Positions 1 through 7,409 of a stretch of 64,000 nt of DNA are shown here, piece after piece. The stretch is from Sphingobacteriales bacterium (lineage in GTDB: Bacteria > Bacteroidota > Bacteroidia > Chitinophagales > Chitinophagaceae): positions 112,585 to 176,584 of the forward strand of contig JAIXSZ010000043.1 in NCBI GenBank assembly GCA_027484425.1, written 5' to 3'. The number at the start of each line of letters is the position of its first letter. Position 1 is the stretch's first letter. The notes under the pieces are model-generated. The model searched no databases and was not told the origin of the DNA. It saw only the letters and a program-made list of their open reading frames with translations. Made by a program: the position numbers and the translations under genes.

Positions 1-33
1 CGGCTGCTTTGTCTAAGGCAGCCGCTTTTTTTA
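1..33 (+). terminator. Rho-independent terminator of a gene left of the window
   Basis: Perfect 7-bp stem (cggctgc / gcagccg) with a 10-nt loop, followed by a run of T. It faces rightward, so it most likely ends a plus-strand gene whose body lies outside the window. The stem may extend further left. Confidence 0.8.
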
Positions 34-127
34 ATTAGTACTGTTAATTTTCAGTTTTAGGTAGAATGTGTACCATATAAAACTTTATTTTGCCTGAAAG
101 GGATAACTCTTCTACAAATATTAATTG

Positions 128-1060
128 ATGGTGGCTTGGCTGCAACTAATGAGGTGGCAAAATTTATTGATCATCTTCCTGACCCAAACGCTGGTGTGGG
201 CATGCCTTGTCTTGCCTGTGGAGCCATCGGTTCTAAGTCCATTTCATTTTCTGTTGCTCACGTCATCTACAGTGCTTATAGCTGCCGCTGGTTACATCAT
301 TAATGACTATTTTGATGTTCGTATCGACATTATCAATCATCCTGACAAGGTAGTGCTGGGCAAGATTATAAAGCGCAAACATGCAATCATAGCACATTCA
401 GTGCTAAATATAGTAGCTATAGTCATGGCCGGATATGTGGCTGCTCGTGCACAGCACTACCAGTGGTTGTTGTTGCAGCTTGGGTGTACAGGGCTATTGT
501 GGTTTTATTCCACTACCTATAAGCGCCAATATATTACTGGCAATGTGGCAGTGGCATTGCTTACGGCTCTTACTATAGTAGCGCTATATGTATATGAGCC
601 GTCTATGCGCCTTTCGGCACTGAGGCCGCTCATTGCCAACGGCAAACCCAGCGTTTCATCTCTACCTGTATGGATATTGGTTATCTATGCTTATTTTGCT
701 TTTATGCTGACATGGGTACGCGAAATAATTAAAGACATGGAGGACATGCAAGGAGATGAGGCAGAAGGTTGTGTAACGATGCCCATAAAGCGTGGATTGG
801 GATATGCTAGCAGATTTGCAACTGTGCTAGTGATATTGGCATTAGTGCCCCTGATAGTAGGTGGCGCATTACTGGTAAGCTATGGTTATTATTTGCTGGC
901 ATTTTATGTTTTACTTTTGCTGGCAGCACCTCTGGTAGGATGGTCTGTATACTTGTGGCTAGGTGTAGCCTCACCAGCCCACTATGGTCAGTGTAGCCGA
1001 TTGCTGAAAATAATAATGGTACTGGGTATATGCTCCGTGCTGATTTATAAAATACAATAA
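128..1060 (+). CDS. UbiA-family prenyltransferase (geranylgeranylglycerol-phosphate geranylgeranyltransferase-like)
   Basis: Integral-membrane prenyltransferase of about 310 residues with roughly eight or nine hydrophobic helices. Both Asp-rich motifs of the UbiA superfamily are visible: NDYFDVRID near residue 60, and REIIKDMEDMQGD near residue 200. These bind the Mg-diphosphate of the prenyl donor. Family members transfer a polyprenyl group to an aromatic ring or to glycerol phosphate; in Bacteroidota this gene is usually annotated as geranylgeranylglycerol-phosphate geranylgeranyltransferase, but the acceptor cannot be told from sequence. A TTG lies one codon upstream of the ATG chosen here. 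The stop is only 11 bp before maf, so the two are probably co-transcribed. Confidence 0.88.
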   Translation: MVAWLQLMRWQNLLIIFLTQTLVWACLVLPVEPSVLSPFHFLLLTSSTVLIAAAGYIINDYFDVRIDIINHPDKVVLGKIIKRKHAIIAHSVLNIVAIVMAGYVAARAQHYQWLLLQLGCTGLLWFYSTTYKRQYITGNVAVALLTALTIVALYVYEPSMRLSALRPLIANGKPSVSSLPVWILVIYAYFAFMLTWVREIIKDMEDMQGDEAEGCVTMPIKRGLGYASRFATVLVILALVPLIVGGALLVSYGYYLLAFYVLLLLAAPLVGWSVYLWLGVASPAHYGQCSRLLKIIMVLGICSVLIYKIQ

Positions 1061-1071
1061 CAAAAAACACA

Positions 1072-1635
1072 GTGCAGAAAATAATACTAGCATCGCAGTC
1101 GCCCCGCCGCAGGCAACTGATGGAGATGGCTGAGATAGAATTTGAAGTGGTGATAGCTGATGTGGACGAAACTAACCCACCGGGTATGCCAGGCGAAGAA
1201 GTACCCGCTCACTTAGCTCAGAAAAAAGCAGATGCTATAGCACATTTGGTGCCAGGTGCCATAGTGGTAGCTGCCGACACAATAGTGCTGCTAGATGAGC
1301 AGATACTAGGTAAACCCAAGGATGCTGATGATGCCATAGCTATTCTGACTTCACTAGCAGGTAGAGGTCATAGAGTGGTAACCGGTGTGTGTATAAGGGG
1401 CAATGATGTAGAACATGTGTTTTCAGTAGTAACAGAGGTGTTTTTTAGGCCGCTGACGCAAGAGCAGATAGCACATTATGTGCACAAATACCAACCCTAT
1501 GACAAGGCTGGCGCCTACGCCATACAAGAATGGATAGGTGTAACAGGAATAGAAAGAATAAATGGTGATTATTATAACGTAATGGGCTTGCCGGTGGGTG
1601 ATGTAGTAAATGTGCTGCGTACTATGCAACAATAA
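1072..1635 (+). CDS. maf: Maf family nucleotide pyrophosphatase
   Basis: 187-residue Maf/Ham1-fold protein. It opens with the signature ILASQSPRRRQLM, and carries the catalytic acidic segment AADTIVLLD near residue 65 and the conserved YDKAGAYAIQ segment near residue 143. Family members hydrolyse dTTP, UTP and modified nucleoside triphosphates to monophosphates (house-cleaning) and have been tied to septum inhibition. The start codon is GTG; no ATG is available upstream of the signature. It is the second gene of an operon with the UbiA homologue and is followed by a strong bidirectional terminator. Confidence 0.93.
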   Translation: MQKIILASQSPRRRQLMEMAEIEFEVVIADVDETNPPGMPGEEVPAHLAQKKADAIAHLVPGAIVVAADTIVLLDEQILGKPKDADDAIAILTSLAGRGHRVVTGVCIRGNDVEHVFSVVTEVFFRPLTQEQIAHYVHKYQPYDKAGAYAIQEWIGVTGIERINGDYYNVMGLPVGDVVNVLRTMQQ

Positions 1636-1654
1636 TAGCTGTAAGGACCTAAAC

Positions 1655-1694
1655 AAAAACACCCGACACTAAGGAATGGTGCCGGGTGTTTTTG
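1655..1694. terminator. Bidirectional terminator between maf and the DUF4290 gene
   Basis: About 15-bp stem (aaaaacacccgacac pairing with gtgccgggtgttttt, one G-T wobble) with a 9-nt loop. The T-runs on both strands fit termination of the two convergent genes. Confidence 0.85.
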
Positions 1695-1697
1695 TTT

Positions 1698-2474
1698 TTA
1701 TTTATTAATGTTATTGTTCTTGTTGTTGTTCTTAAATTTTCGGTTTTTATTAAAGTTGTTGCCGCCACCGCCGCCAAAACTATTTGCACCGCCACCACCA
1801 TTATTATCTCTGAAGTTATTGCGCTGGTTCCCGCCCTGCCCTGGCTGACCACCTTTGAAATTGCGGTTATTATTATTATTATTCCTTTGTTTGAAGTTGC
1901 GGTTGTTGTTGTTATTGTTGCTGACTGGATTGGTATCAAAGGTTACTCTGAATCCTCCAGTTTCGTACTTTAATTTACCTCCCGATATCTCAGCAAGTTC
2001 ATTTTTTATCATGTCATCGTGCACGGGCTCCTTGTGCCAATTGCCGTATGCCAACTTCATGTAGTAACCGACAGCTTGAGTAAGTCCGTGTTTCTTTTCT
2101 TCGTTGGTTTCTGCCATTGCCTTGTCCAGTAATCCTTGTATGTTTTTGCCGAGGTGTCTATGCTTAATACTGGCTTGTGGGTAGGGTAGTACTTCTGGTT
2201 TTTTAAACACAGATTCGGGCGTAGGGCAAGGATATGGAGAGTCTACATCTAGCTGAAATTCGGTCATCTGAAACAGGTGATCCCAAAGTTTGTGTTTGTA
2301 GTCTTCTATGGTTTTGAGGTGCGGGTTTAGTGTGCCCATCAGCTCTATAATTATTTCGGCTTGCTTCAGACGTTTTTCTCTGTCTTCTACTGTTACCAAA
2401 TACTCTACCATTTTCTGCACATTTCTGCCATATTCGGGCATCAGCATTCTGCTGCGCGTGGTGTTATATTCCAT
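1698..2474 (-). CDS. DUF4290 domain protein with Asn/Gly-rich tail
   Basis: 258 residues. Residues 1-185 match the DUF4290 family as I recall it (start MEYNTTRSRMLMPEYGRN, helical, and a conserved GYYMKLAYGNWHKEP segment), which is near-universal in Bacteroidota and has no assigned function. From about residue 187 to the end the protein is low-complexity: runs of Asn, Gly clusters, and repeated R-N-F or K-F units, strongly basic. Such a tail looks disordered and similar in style to RNA-binding or condensate-forming tails; that is inference. Codon use in the tail is dominated by AAT/AAC runs, so replication slippage may change its length. It stands alone between a terminator and a 235-bp spacer in which I see nothing. 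Confidence 0.85.
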   Translation of the reverse strand: MEYNTTRSRMLMPEYGRNVQKMVEYLVTVEDREKRLKQAEIIIELMGTLNPHLKTIEDYKHKLWDHLFQMTEFQLDVDSPYPCPTPESVFKKPEVLPYPQASIKHRHLGKNIQGLLDKAMAETNEEKKHGLTQAVGYYMKLAYGNWHKEPVHDDMIKNELAEISGGKLKYETGGFRVTFDTNPVSNNNNNNRNFKQRNNNNNNRNFKGGQPGQGGNQRNNFRDNNGGGGANSFGGGGGNNFNKNRKFKNNNKNNNINK

Positions 2475-2709
2475 TATTTATTTTATAAAAGTCTTTTTGT
2501 GATGCAATAAATTGTTTGTGTGTACTGCCGGCGGTTTTCTGTGTAATTGAGCATTTGTATTGTGATAGCAACAAGAGGGCGGTTGCACGAACAAAGCCTA
2601 AGAAAACATCCTTACTGTAGGCAACAAGCAGAGGGACTGCTGAGATAGCTGACTAAAGTTGTGTAGCAAATATAAGTATAAATTATTTTGTGGAAGTGGG
2701 ATTTTGAAA

Positions 2710-3153
2710 TTATAGTCTATCATCTTCATTTTTTTGGTTAAAATCAATCTCCCTGAAATCACTCAGTTTTTCTATCGTAGACTTTCTGAACAGTTTTATT
2801 GGGCTCACACTTTCGGCAGTAGGGGGTATATATATGTATTTGTTTGGTAGCACCAATAGGTCAATTTGATGATTGTCAGTAAAATTGCTGAATATGGCAT
2901 GACTGCCGCCCTGCATTATTTTCACACTTATGTTAGTGATGTTTTTGTTGTTGGCTTTTATGCGCCTGCATCGCTGGCGTAGCTGCTCGGTAATGAGGTT
3001 GTTTTTTTTGGCAATTGTTTTATCGTTCACTGCAGGTATTTCGTAGGCATGAAACAGGTAAATATTCAGTTTTTCTGCTATTGCTTTTGCTGTTTTGTTT
3101 ATCAGTTCTAATGATTCTATTGAAAAATCTGTGGGTACGAGTACGTTCTTCAT
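2710..3153 (-). CDS. Universal stress protein (UspA) family, single domain
   Basis: 147 residues beginning MKNVLVPTDFS, the typical first beta strand of the Usp fold; the frame continues 26 codons further upstream but without Usp similarity, so this ATG is preferred. The fold continues with an alpha helix and YLFHAYEIP. The C-terminal ATP-binding pattern G-2x-G-9x-G-S/T is not present, which places it with non-ATP-binding members if it is a true Usp. Many Bacteroidota Usps have two tandem domains; this one has a single domain. The role is presumably stress tolerance but no substrate or partner can be read from context. Confidence 0.75.
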   Translation of the reverse strand: MKNVLVPTDFSIESLELINKTAKAIAEKLNIYLFHAYEIPAVNDKTIAKKNNLITEQLRQRCRRIKANNKNITNISVKIMQGGSHAIFSNFTDNHQIDLLVLPNKYIYIPPTAESVSPIKLFRKSTIEKLSDFREIDFNQKNEDDRL

Positions 3154-3324
3154 TACGAGTATGCTGTACTGTAAAGTTCTGTTTTTAGCAGTATTGATTA
3201 TTAATAACACTATTAAAATGAGATTAGACAATCATTATAAAAATGTACAACTACAGAACTACTATTTCTTGTTACTACTTTGTGTCGCTGCTTACTATTT
3301 GAAAGTGGTGTAGTAACTTTAATC

Positions 3325-3714
3325 ATGGAAAAAACAAGGATAGATAAGTACCTGTGGGCAATAAGATTTTTCAAGACCCGCTCGCAGGCTACAGATGCTA
3401 TAGATAGTGGTAAGGTGAAAATGAATGGCGCTGCCATAAAGCCTGCCCGATCTGTATCGGTAGGGGATGTGTATCAGATAAGAACTCCAGATGGCAAAAA
3501 GACCATTCAGGTTACTGCCCTGCTAGAGAAAAGAGTAGCCTACCCTGAGGCAATAAAGCACTATGCAGACATAACACCAGAAGAAGACATCCTACAGAAA
3601 GATGCGCTAGCACCCAGCTTCTACACCGGTAAAAGACTGAGCAAAACAGGACACCCCACTAAAAAACAAAGAAGAGACCTCGATGATTTTTTGAGTGAAA
3701 GTGTTGATGAATAA
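3325..3714 (+). CDS. RNA-binding S4 domain protein (Hsp15/HslR-like)
   Basis: 129 residues. The S4 fold occupies about residues 3-65 (TRIDKYLWAIRFFKTRSQA, then GKVKMNGAAIKPARSVSVGD), the same arrangement as the heat-shock protein Hsp15, which binds stalled 50S subunits carrying nascent chains. A basic C-terminal extension (GKRLSKTGHPTKKQRRDLDD) is also as in HslR. The frame is open 15 codons upstream of the chosen ATG; the S4 motif fits the internal start. It ends 6 bp before the stop of the convergent lipoprotein gene, with no clear terminator between. Confidence 0.87.
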   Translation: MEKTRIDKYLWAIRFFKTRSQATDAIDSGKVKMNGAAIKPARSVSVGDVYQIRTPDGKKTIQVTALLEKRVAYPEAIKHYADITPEEDILQKDALAPSFYTGKRLSKTGHPTKKQRRDLDDFLSESVDE

Positions 3715-3720
3715 ATAAGA

Positions 3721-4905
3721 CTAGTTTACGCTTACAAAGTTGCCGGCAATGGTCAATGTCCAGTTGCGGCCACCATCTGCACTTTCGTAAATGCCCCTGT
3801 TGGTAGCCAGGTATATAAATTTGCGCACCGTGCCATTTTTGTAGACGTTCTGTTTGGCCGCAATACTTCTTACTGTCAGGTTGTCGCCAAGACCTTTGTT
3901 GTTAGCTTCCCACTGGCCAGTTTGTACATTAAGGATGTACAAACCCTTGCTAGCAGTACCTACTAAGCAAACCTCTTCAAAAGGAGCCTCTATGCACAGC
4001 AATGGTGTGTTTAATGGCAAGCCAGCATAAGGCTGCCAGTTGGCTCCTTTATCGTCGCTATACCAAGCTCCGTAGTTGCATTTTGCATCTATTGCTATGA
4101 GTCGATTGTTGAGGTGTCCTAGATAAAAATAGCTGGTATCAGTATAGGTAGCTCCATAAGGAGGAAGAGGCCTTCCACCCATATTGCCCATAAATATGTA
4201 AGGCAAATTGTCTGGATTTGCTGTTACTTCTTTCCAGCGATTAGCATAAATATTAGCGTCTTTTCCTGCTTTTACAAAGTTTCTGTGATGCAATACATCG
4301 TTATCGGCCGGACCAGAATAAGCTAATCCACATAGAGTGCCATCAGCAAGCATGGTTAATGATTTCATGCGAACAGGCATTTTGCCTACGCCGAATGTGT
4401 CGTAAGATGCATCGAATCCCCAGGTACGTATATTGCCATTATTATCGCTTGCTACCAATCCTATCCAGTTGTTGGGGCTAGTGGCATATGATGTAGTATA
4501 TACTCTATTATCCCATCTAGGCAGGTTAGTAAGCATGCTTTGGTTGAGATTTATTGCACTACCGTTGCAAGTAAAATCTGGATAATTAGAAAGGGTATCG
4601 TAAGTTAAATTGAAGTTTTTGCCGTCGTTGTTTGAAACATATAATTTATTTTTTGCCCACAATAAGTTATTGCCAGATGCTGTTATTGCTCGCGAACTGC
4701 TGCCGTCTGGAGGAAAAACTACTCCTGCAAAAGTTCTGCCATCATTGGTTTTGAACAAGGCACCGGCAGTATCGGCAAAGTATAAACTATAAGGAGTAAG
4801 AATACCGCTGTTGTTGTCAATTCCTTCAGTTTTTTTGCAACTATAAATACTAACAGCAGCTAGTGATAGCAGACCAATTATTGAAAATAGGGGTGATTTA
4901 CGCAT
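3721..4905 (-). CDS. Lipoprotein with Asp-box (BNR-like) repeats
   Basis: 394 residues with an SPII signal: hydrophobic stretch and lipobox ending at Cys23 (VSIYSC). The mature protein contains several Asp-box-like units of the S-x-D-x-G-x-x-W kind, such as YSDDKGANWQPYA and ESADGGRNWTLT, plus less perfect copies such as SNNDGKNF. These mark a beta-propeller like those of sialidases or photosystem-assembly proteins. No catalytic Arg triad or sialidase FRIP motif is visible, so enzymatic activity should not be assumed. It is probably anchored to the outer membrane. It lies 86 bp downstream of the DUF4836 gene on the same strand. Confidence 0.8.
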   Translation of the reverse strand: MRKSPLFSIIGLLSLAAVSIYSCKKTEGIDNNSGILTPYSLYFADTAGALFKTNDGRTFAGVVFPPDGSSSRAITASGNNLLWAKNKLYVSNNDGKNFNLTYDTLSNYPDFTCNGSAINLNQSMLTNLPRWDNRVYTTSYATSPNNWIGLVASDNNGNIRTWGFDASYDTFGVGKMPVRMKSLTMLADGTLCGLAYSGPADNDVLHHRNFVKAGKDANIYANRWKEVTANPDNLPYIFMGNMGGRPLPPYGATYTDTSYFYLGHLNNRLIAIDAKCNYGAWYSDDKGANWQPYAGLPLNTPLLCIEAPFEEVCLVGTASKGLYILNVQTGQWEANNKGLGDNLTVRSIAAKQNVYKNGTVRKFIYLATNRGIYESADGGRNWTLTIAGNFVSVN

Positions 4906-4991
4906 TATTACAGATTTGCAACGGTTAATATTATGTTCTAAACAAAGATAAGAATTAAAGTGACATTTTATAGGCCATCAAAACAATGTTA

Positions 4992-6635
4992 CTAGCGTTT
5001 GCCATTATTGATTTCGTTCATTCTCATGCCAAAATCTATAATTTCCAGTATGCTGTTTTCATCCTTATTGATGAAGTTGATTTCCATATTAAACTTATAA
5101 GCCTGATCGGCAAAATTGCCACCGGTAATAGAAATATTATCGAGCAGCTTTTTGCTTTCTGCTATGATAGCAGAGTCGGCTGGGGATGAACTAATTGCTG
5201 GGTCTACATCTTTAAACAGCTGTTTTATATCCAAATACAATGCAAAAGGATTGCGAGTAGCCCTGCCTGATATGTCTTCAGGCATATTTTCTTTTTTGAA
5301 ATTGCCATTCAGTAATCCTGAAGCATATGACTTTCTGTTTGTAATTACTGCATATTCCTTGTTTCTAGTCAGGTATACACTGTCATTATCTGTAAGTGCC
5401 ATTACATAGTCATTGCCTACTTTTTGCATGGCTGTGCCTGCAGTGAGATCTAGTAGTTTATTGAAGTTATCGGCATTGTTTATTTTCACAGTGTAGGTCA
5501 TGTTCATGGTGGCTTTTTGCTGTTTGTGAGTCACCAGTTGACCTATAAAGCTATCTTGTTTGGGTTCGGCACGGAGGCTCAGGTTGTTCATGACGATAGC
5601 CATATCGCCCGTAAACGCATTGAGTACATAGTCTACATCCATGCCTTGTGCACTAAGACCGACGTTGGTAATACCAAATAACCCTGTTTTTTCAAGCATT
5701 GATTTTACGCCAGCTGGAGATATATGCATAGATAGCAACATGTCCATATTTTCTTTTGGTAGGCGAGCTATCATGTCTTTGTCGGCGTTTTGAGTGCCAA
5801 AGTCTTTAGCTGCATCTTCCATTTGCGAGGGTAGATAATAACTAATGTCACCAGCTATTTTCCCCTTTTTGAAGTCAAAGCCAGTAGTAAGAACTGCATC
5901 TTTCCAAGAAGCGGAGGAGAGCGACACACCATTTAAATCAGCAGATACATTGTCTGTGTAGCCAGAAATAAGGCTGCCATAATTGAGCCAGAAAGAGAGG
6001 TCGTAGTTGTGTTTACTAAATCCAGCAAAACGTTTGTTATTCACAATATTATTGCCAGCAGGGGTAAGGAAAGCCTTATCCATTTCGGCAGCGATAATGG
6101 TTTCATCTACTACAGGGCCGTTAGGATTTTGGTCTTCAGTTACTGAAGTATTAGCATTGAGTATAATTAGAATTTCAGATGTCCATCCTATATACATTCC
6201 CTCTCCTAAGAAGGTTTCTTTTCTGCCATTGCGAGCTGTAATTTTTGCTTTGGGAAAAACCGATTTTATGTAGGCCTCCCAAGCGGTTGCGTCTTCTAAT
6301 GGCACAAGGCCAGCAACCAGATTGCCACCATAAAAACGGTTATCGGGTTTGGTATAAACATAGAAGGTATTGGAAACGTCGAAACCGGCGTTTTCAATAC
6401 CTCCTACTGCATCAGCAGCATTTTCAGCTGCCATTCTTTTCTGTATTTCTTTAAACAGTTTGCTACCTGTAATGAGGTTCCACGCTATTTTTTTGCTCAG
6501 CGATTTCAGATTGATACCTACCACAGCCACAGCATCAGCTGGTATGTAGCGAGCATTGTCTGGAGTTTTGCTGCAAGCTGCGAAAAGCACAGCTGCAAAA
6601 AATATGATTATCAGAGAGCGTGCTTGCCGTAGCAT
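4992..6635 (-). CDS. DUF4836 family lipoprotein
   Basis: 547 residues with a clear lipoprotein signal (lipobox LFAAC, Cys21). The mature start NARYIPADAVAVVGINLKSL is the typical beginning of DUF4836 proteins, a Bacteroidota family predicted to sit in the envelope; function unknown. The rest is mixed alpha/beta with repeated short strands and no recognisable catalytic motif. The start is 18 bp after the DUF3127 gene, so the two may be co-transcribed. Confidence 0.82.
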   Translation of the reverse strand: MLRQARSLIIIFFAAVLFAACSKTPDNARYIPADAVAVVGINLKSLSKKIAWNLITGSKLFKEIQKRMAAENAADAVGGIENAGFDVSNTFYVYTKPDNRFYGGNLVAGLVPLEDATAWEAYIKSVFPKAKITARNGRKETFLGEGMYIGWTSEILIILNANTSVTEDQNPNGPVVDETIIAAEMDKAFLTPAGNNIVNNKRFAGFSKHNYDLSFWLNYGSLISGYTDNVSADLNGVSLSSASWKDAVLTTGFDFKKGKIAGDISYYLPSQMEDAAKDFGTQNADKDMIARLPKENMDMLLSMHISPAGVKSMLEKTGLFGITNVGLSAQGMDVDYVLNAFTGDMAIVMNNLSLRAEPKQDSFIGQLVTHKQQKATMNMTYTVKINNADNFNKLLDLTAGTAMQKVGNDYVMALTDNDSVYLTRNKEYAVITNRKSYASGLLNGNFKKENMPEDISGRATRNPFALYLDIKQLFKDVDPAISSSPADSAIIAESKKLLDNISITGGNFADQAYKFNMEINFINKDENSILEIIDFGMRMNEINNGKR

Positions 6636-6653
6636 AATAAACTGTTTTGGTTT

Positions 6654-7091
6654 TTAGAACGGTAAATCGTCAATAGCTTGTTGCGATTGATTAAAGGAAG
6701 GTGCAGCGTTGTAGTTTCCACCCATATTAGCTGGCTGTGGCGCACTGTTGTAAGCTGGTGCCTGAGCCTGAGGAGCTGGTGCGGCAGTGGCTGCTCCGGC
6801 TGGCTCTACGCGCCATGCATCGAGATTGGTGATGTATTTTGTTTGCCCATCTTTTTTGTCAACATAAGAATTGCCTTTGATGTTGAAACTTACTTTTATC
6901 ATATCGCCGTTGTTATATCGGTCTATGATATCACATTTTGTTTGGACTAATTGCAGTTTTGCAAAATTGGTGTAGATGTTGCCGTTTATTTCTTCAGCCA
7001 ACTCCATTACAAATTCACGTTTTTTGAACTTGTCACTTACCTGTAGTGTGTCATACTTTACTAATAATTTGCCCGTTACTTCTAAGCTCAT
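6654..7091 (-). CDS. DUF3127 protein, OB-fold-like with SSB-type C-terminal tip
   Basis: 145 residues. Residues 1-97 match DUF3127, a small Bacteroidota family (MSLEVTGKLLVKYDT, then KKREFVMELAE and DMIKVSFNIKGN) whose beta-strand pattern resembles an OB fold. A Pro/Ala/Gln/Asn-rich linker (about residues 98-135) follows, then the terminal residues QAIDDLPF. The layout of OB-like domain, disordered linker and acidic D-D-x-P-F tip is that of bacterial single-strand DNA-binding protein SSB, whose tip recruits repair and replication proteins. The resemblance is seen in the sequence; a DNA-binding role is inference. A DUF4836 lipoprotein gene follows 18 bp downstream. Confidence 0.85.
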   Translation of the reverse strand: MSLEVTGKLLVKYDTLQVSDKFKKREFVMELAEEINGNIYTNFAKLQLVQTKCDIIDRYNNGDMIKVSFNIKGNSYVDKKDGQTKYITNLDAWRVEPAGAATAAPAPQAQAPAYNSAPQPANMGGNYNAAPSFNQSQQAIDDLPF

Positions 7092-7205
7092 TTTATGAAA
7101 ATTTTAATTGTTTACTATTTTGTGTACATCTACCTACTCTAAGGTATGAAAATAATAAAAAAAAGCGCTTGTTACAGCACTTTTTTTATCAAACCAATAA
7201 AACTT

Positions 7206-7283
7206 TGGGGAGGCTGAAGGGTTTCGAACCCTCGACCCTCAGAACCACAATCTGATGCTCTAACCTACTGAGCTACAGCCTCC
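7206..7283 (-). tRNA. tRNA-His (anticodon GTG)
   Basis: Full cloverleaf on the minus strand. Acceptor stem GAGGCTG/CAGCCTC, extra G at -1 (position 7283) opposite discriminator C73 as expected for tRNA-His, D-arm GCTCAG, anticodon loop TTGTGGT with anticodon GTG, T-loop TTCGAAA, and a genomically encoded CCA end (7206-7208). A TACCTTTG box sits about 18 nt upstream at 7301-7308 and is a plausible -7 promoter element. Confidence 0.96.
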
Positions 7284-7300
7284 GTGAATAAATCGGACGG

Positions 7301-7308
7301 CAAAGGTA
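7301..7308 (-). promoter_or_regulatory. Bacteroidota-type -7 element for tRNA-His
   Basis: TACCTTTG on the minus strand matches the TAnnTTTG consensus of the principal Bacteroidota sigma factor, 17 nt upstream of the tRNA 5' end. A clear -33 TTG box at standard spacing is not visible. Confidence 0.5.
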
Positions 7309-7409
7309 TGTAAAATTTACAAACCTAAAACCTGTTTTTAATATTTTTATTCGTTTCAGGTGTTATAGCTTGTGGGGTCTACAACCCATCTACAATTCTT
7401 GTGAATACA

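Noticed and set aside
1686..1973. Plus-strand frame opposite the Asn-rich tail of the DUF4290 gene
   Set aside because: Reverse complement of Asn/Gly codon runs; gives Val/Ile/Leu repeats typical of such shadows.
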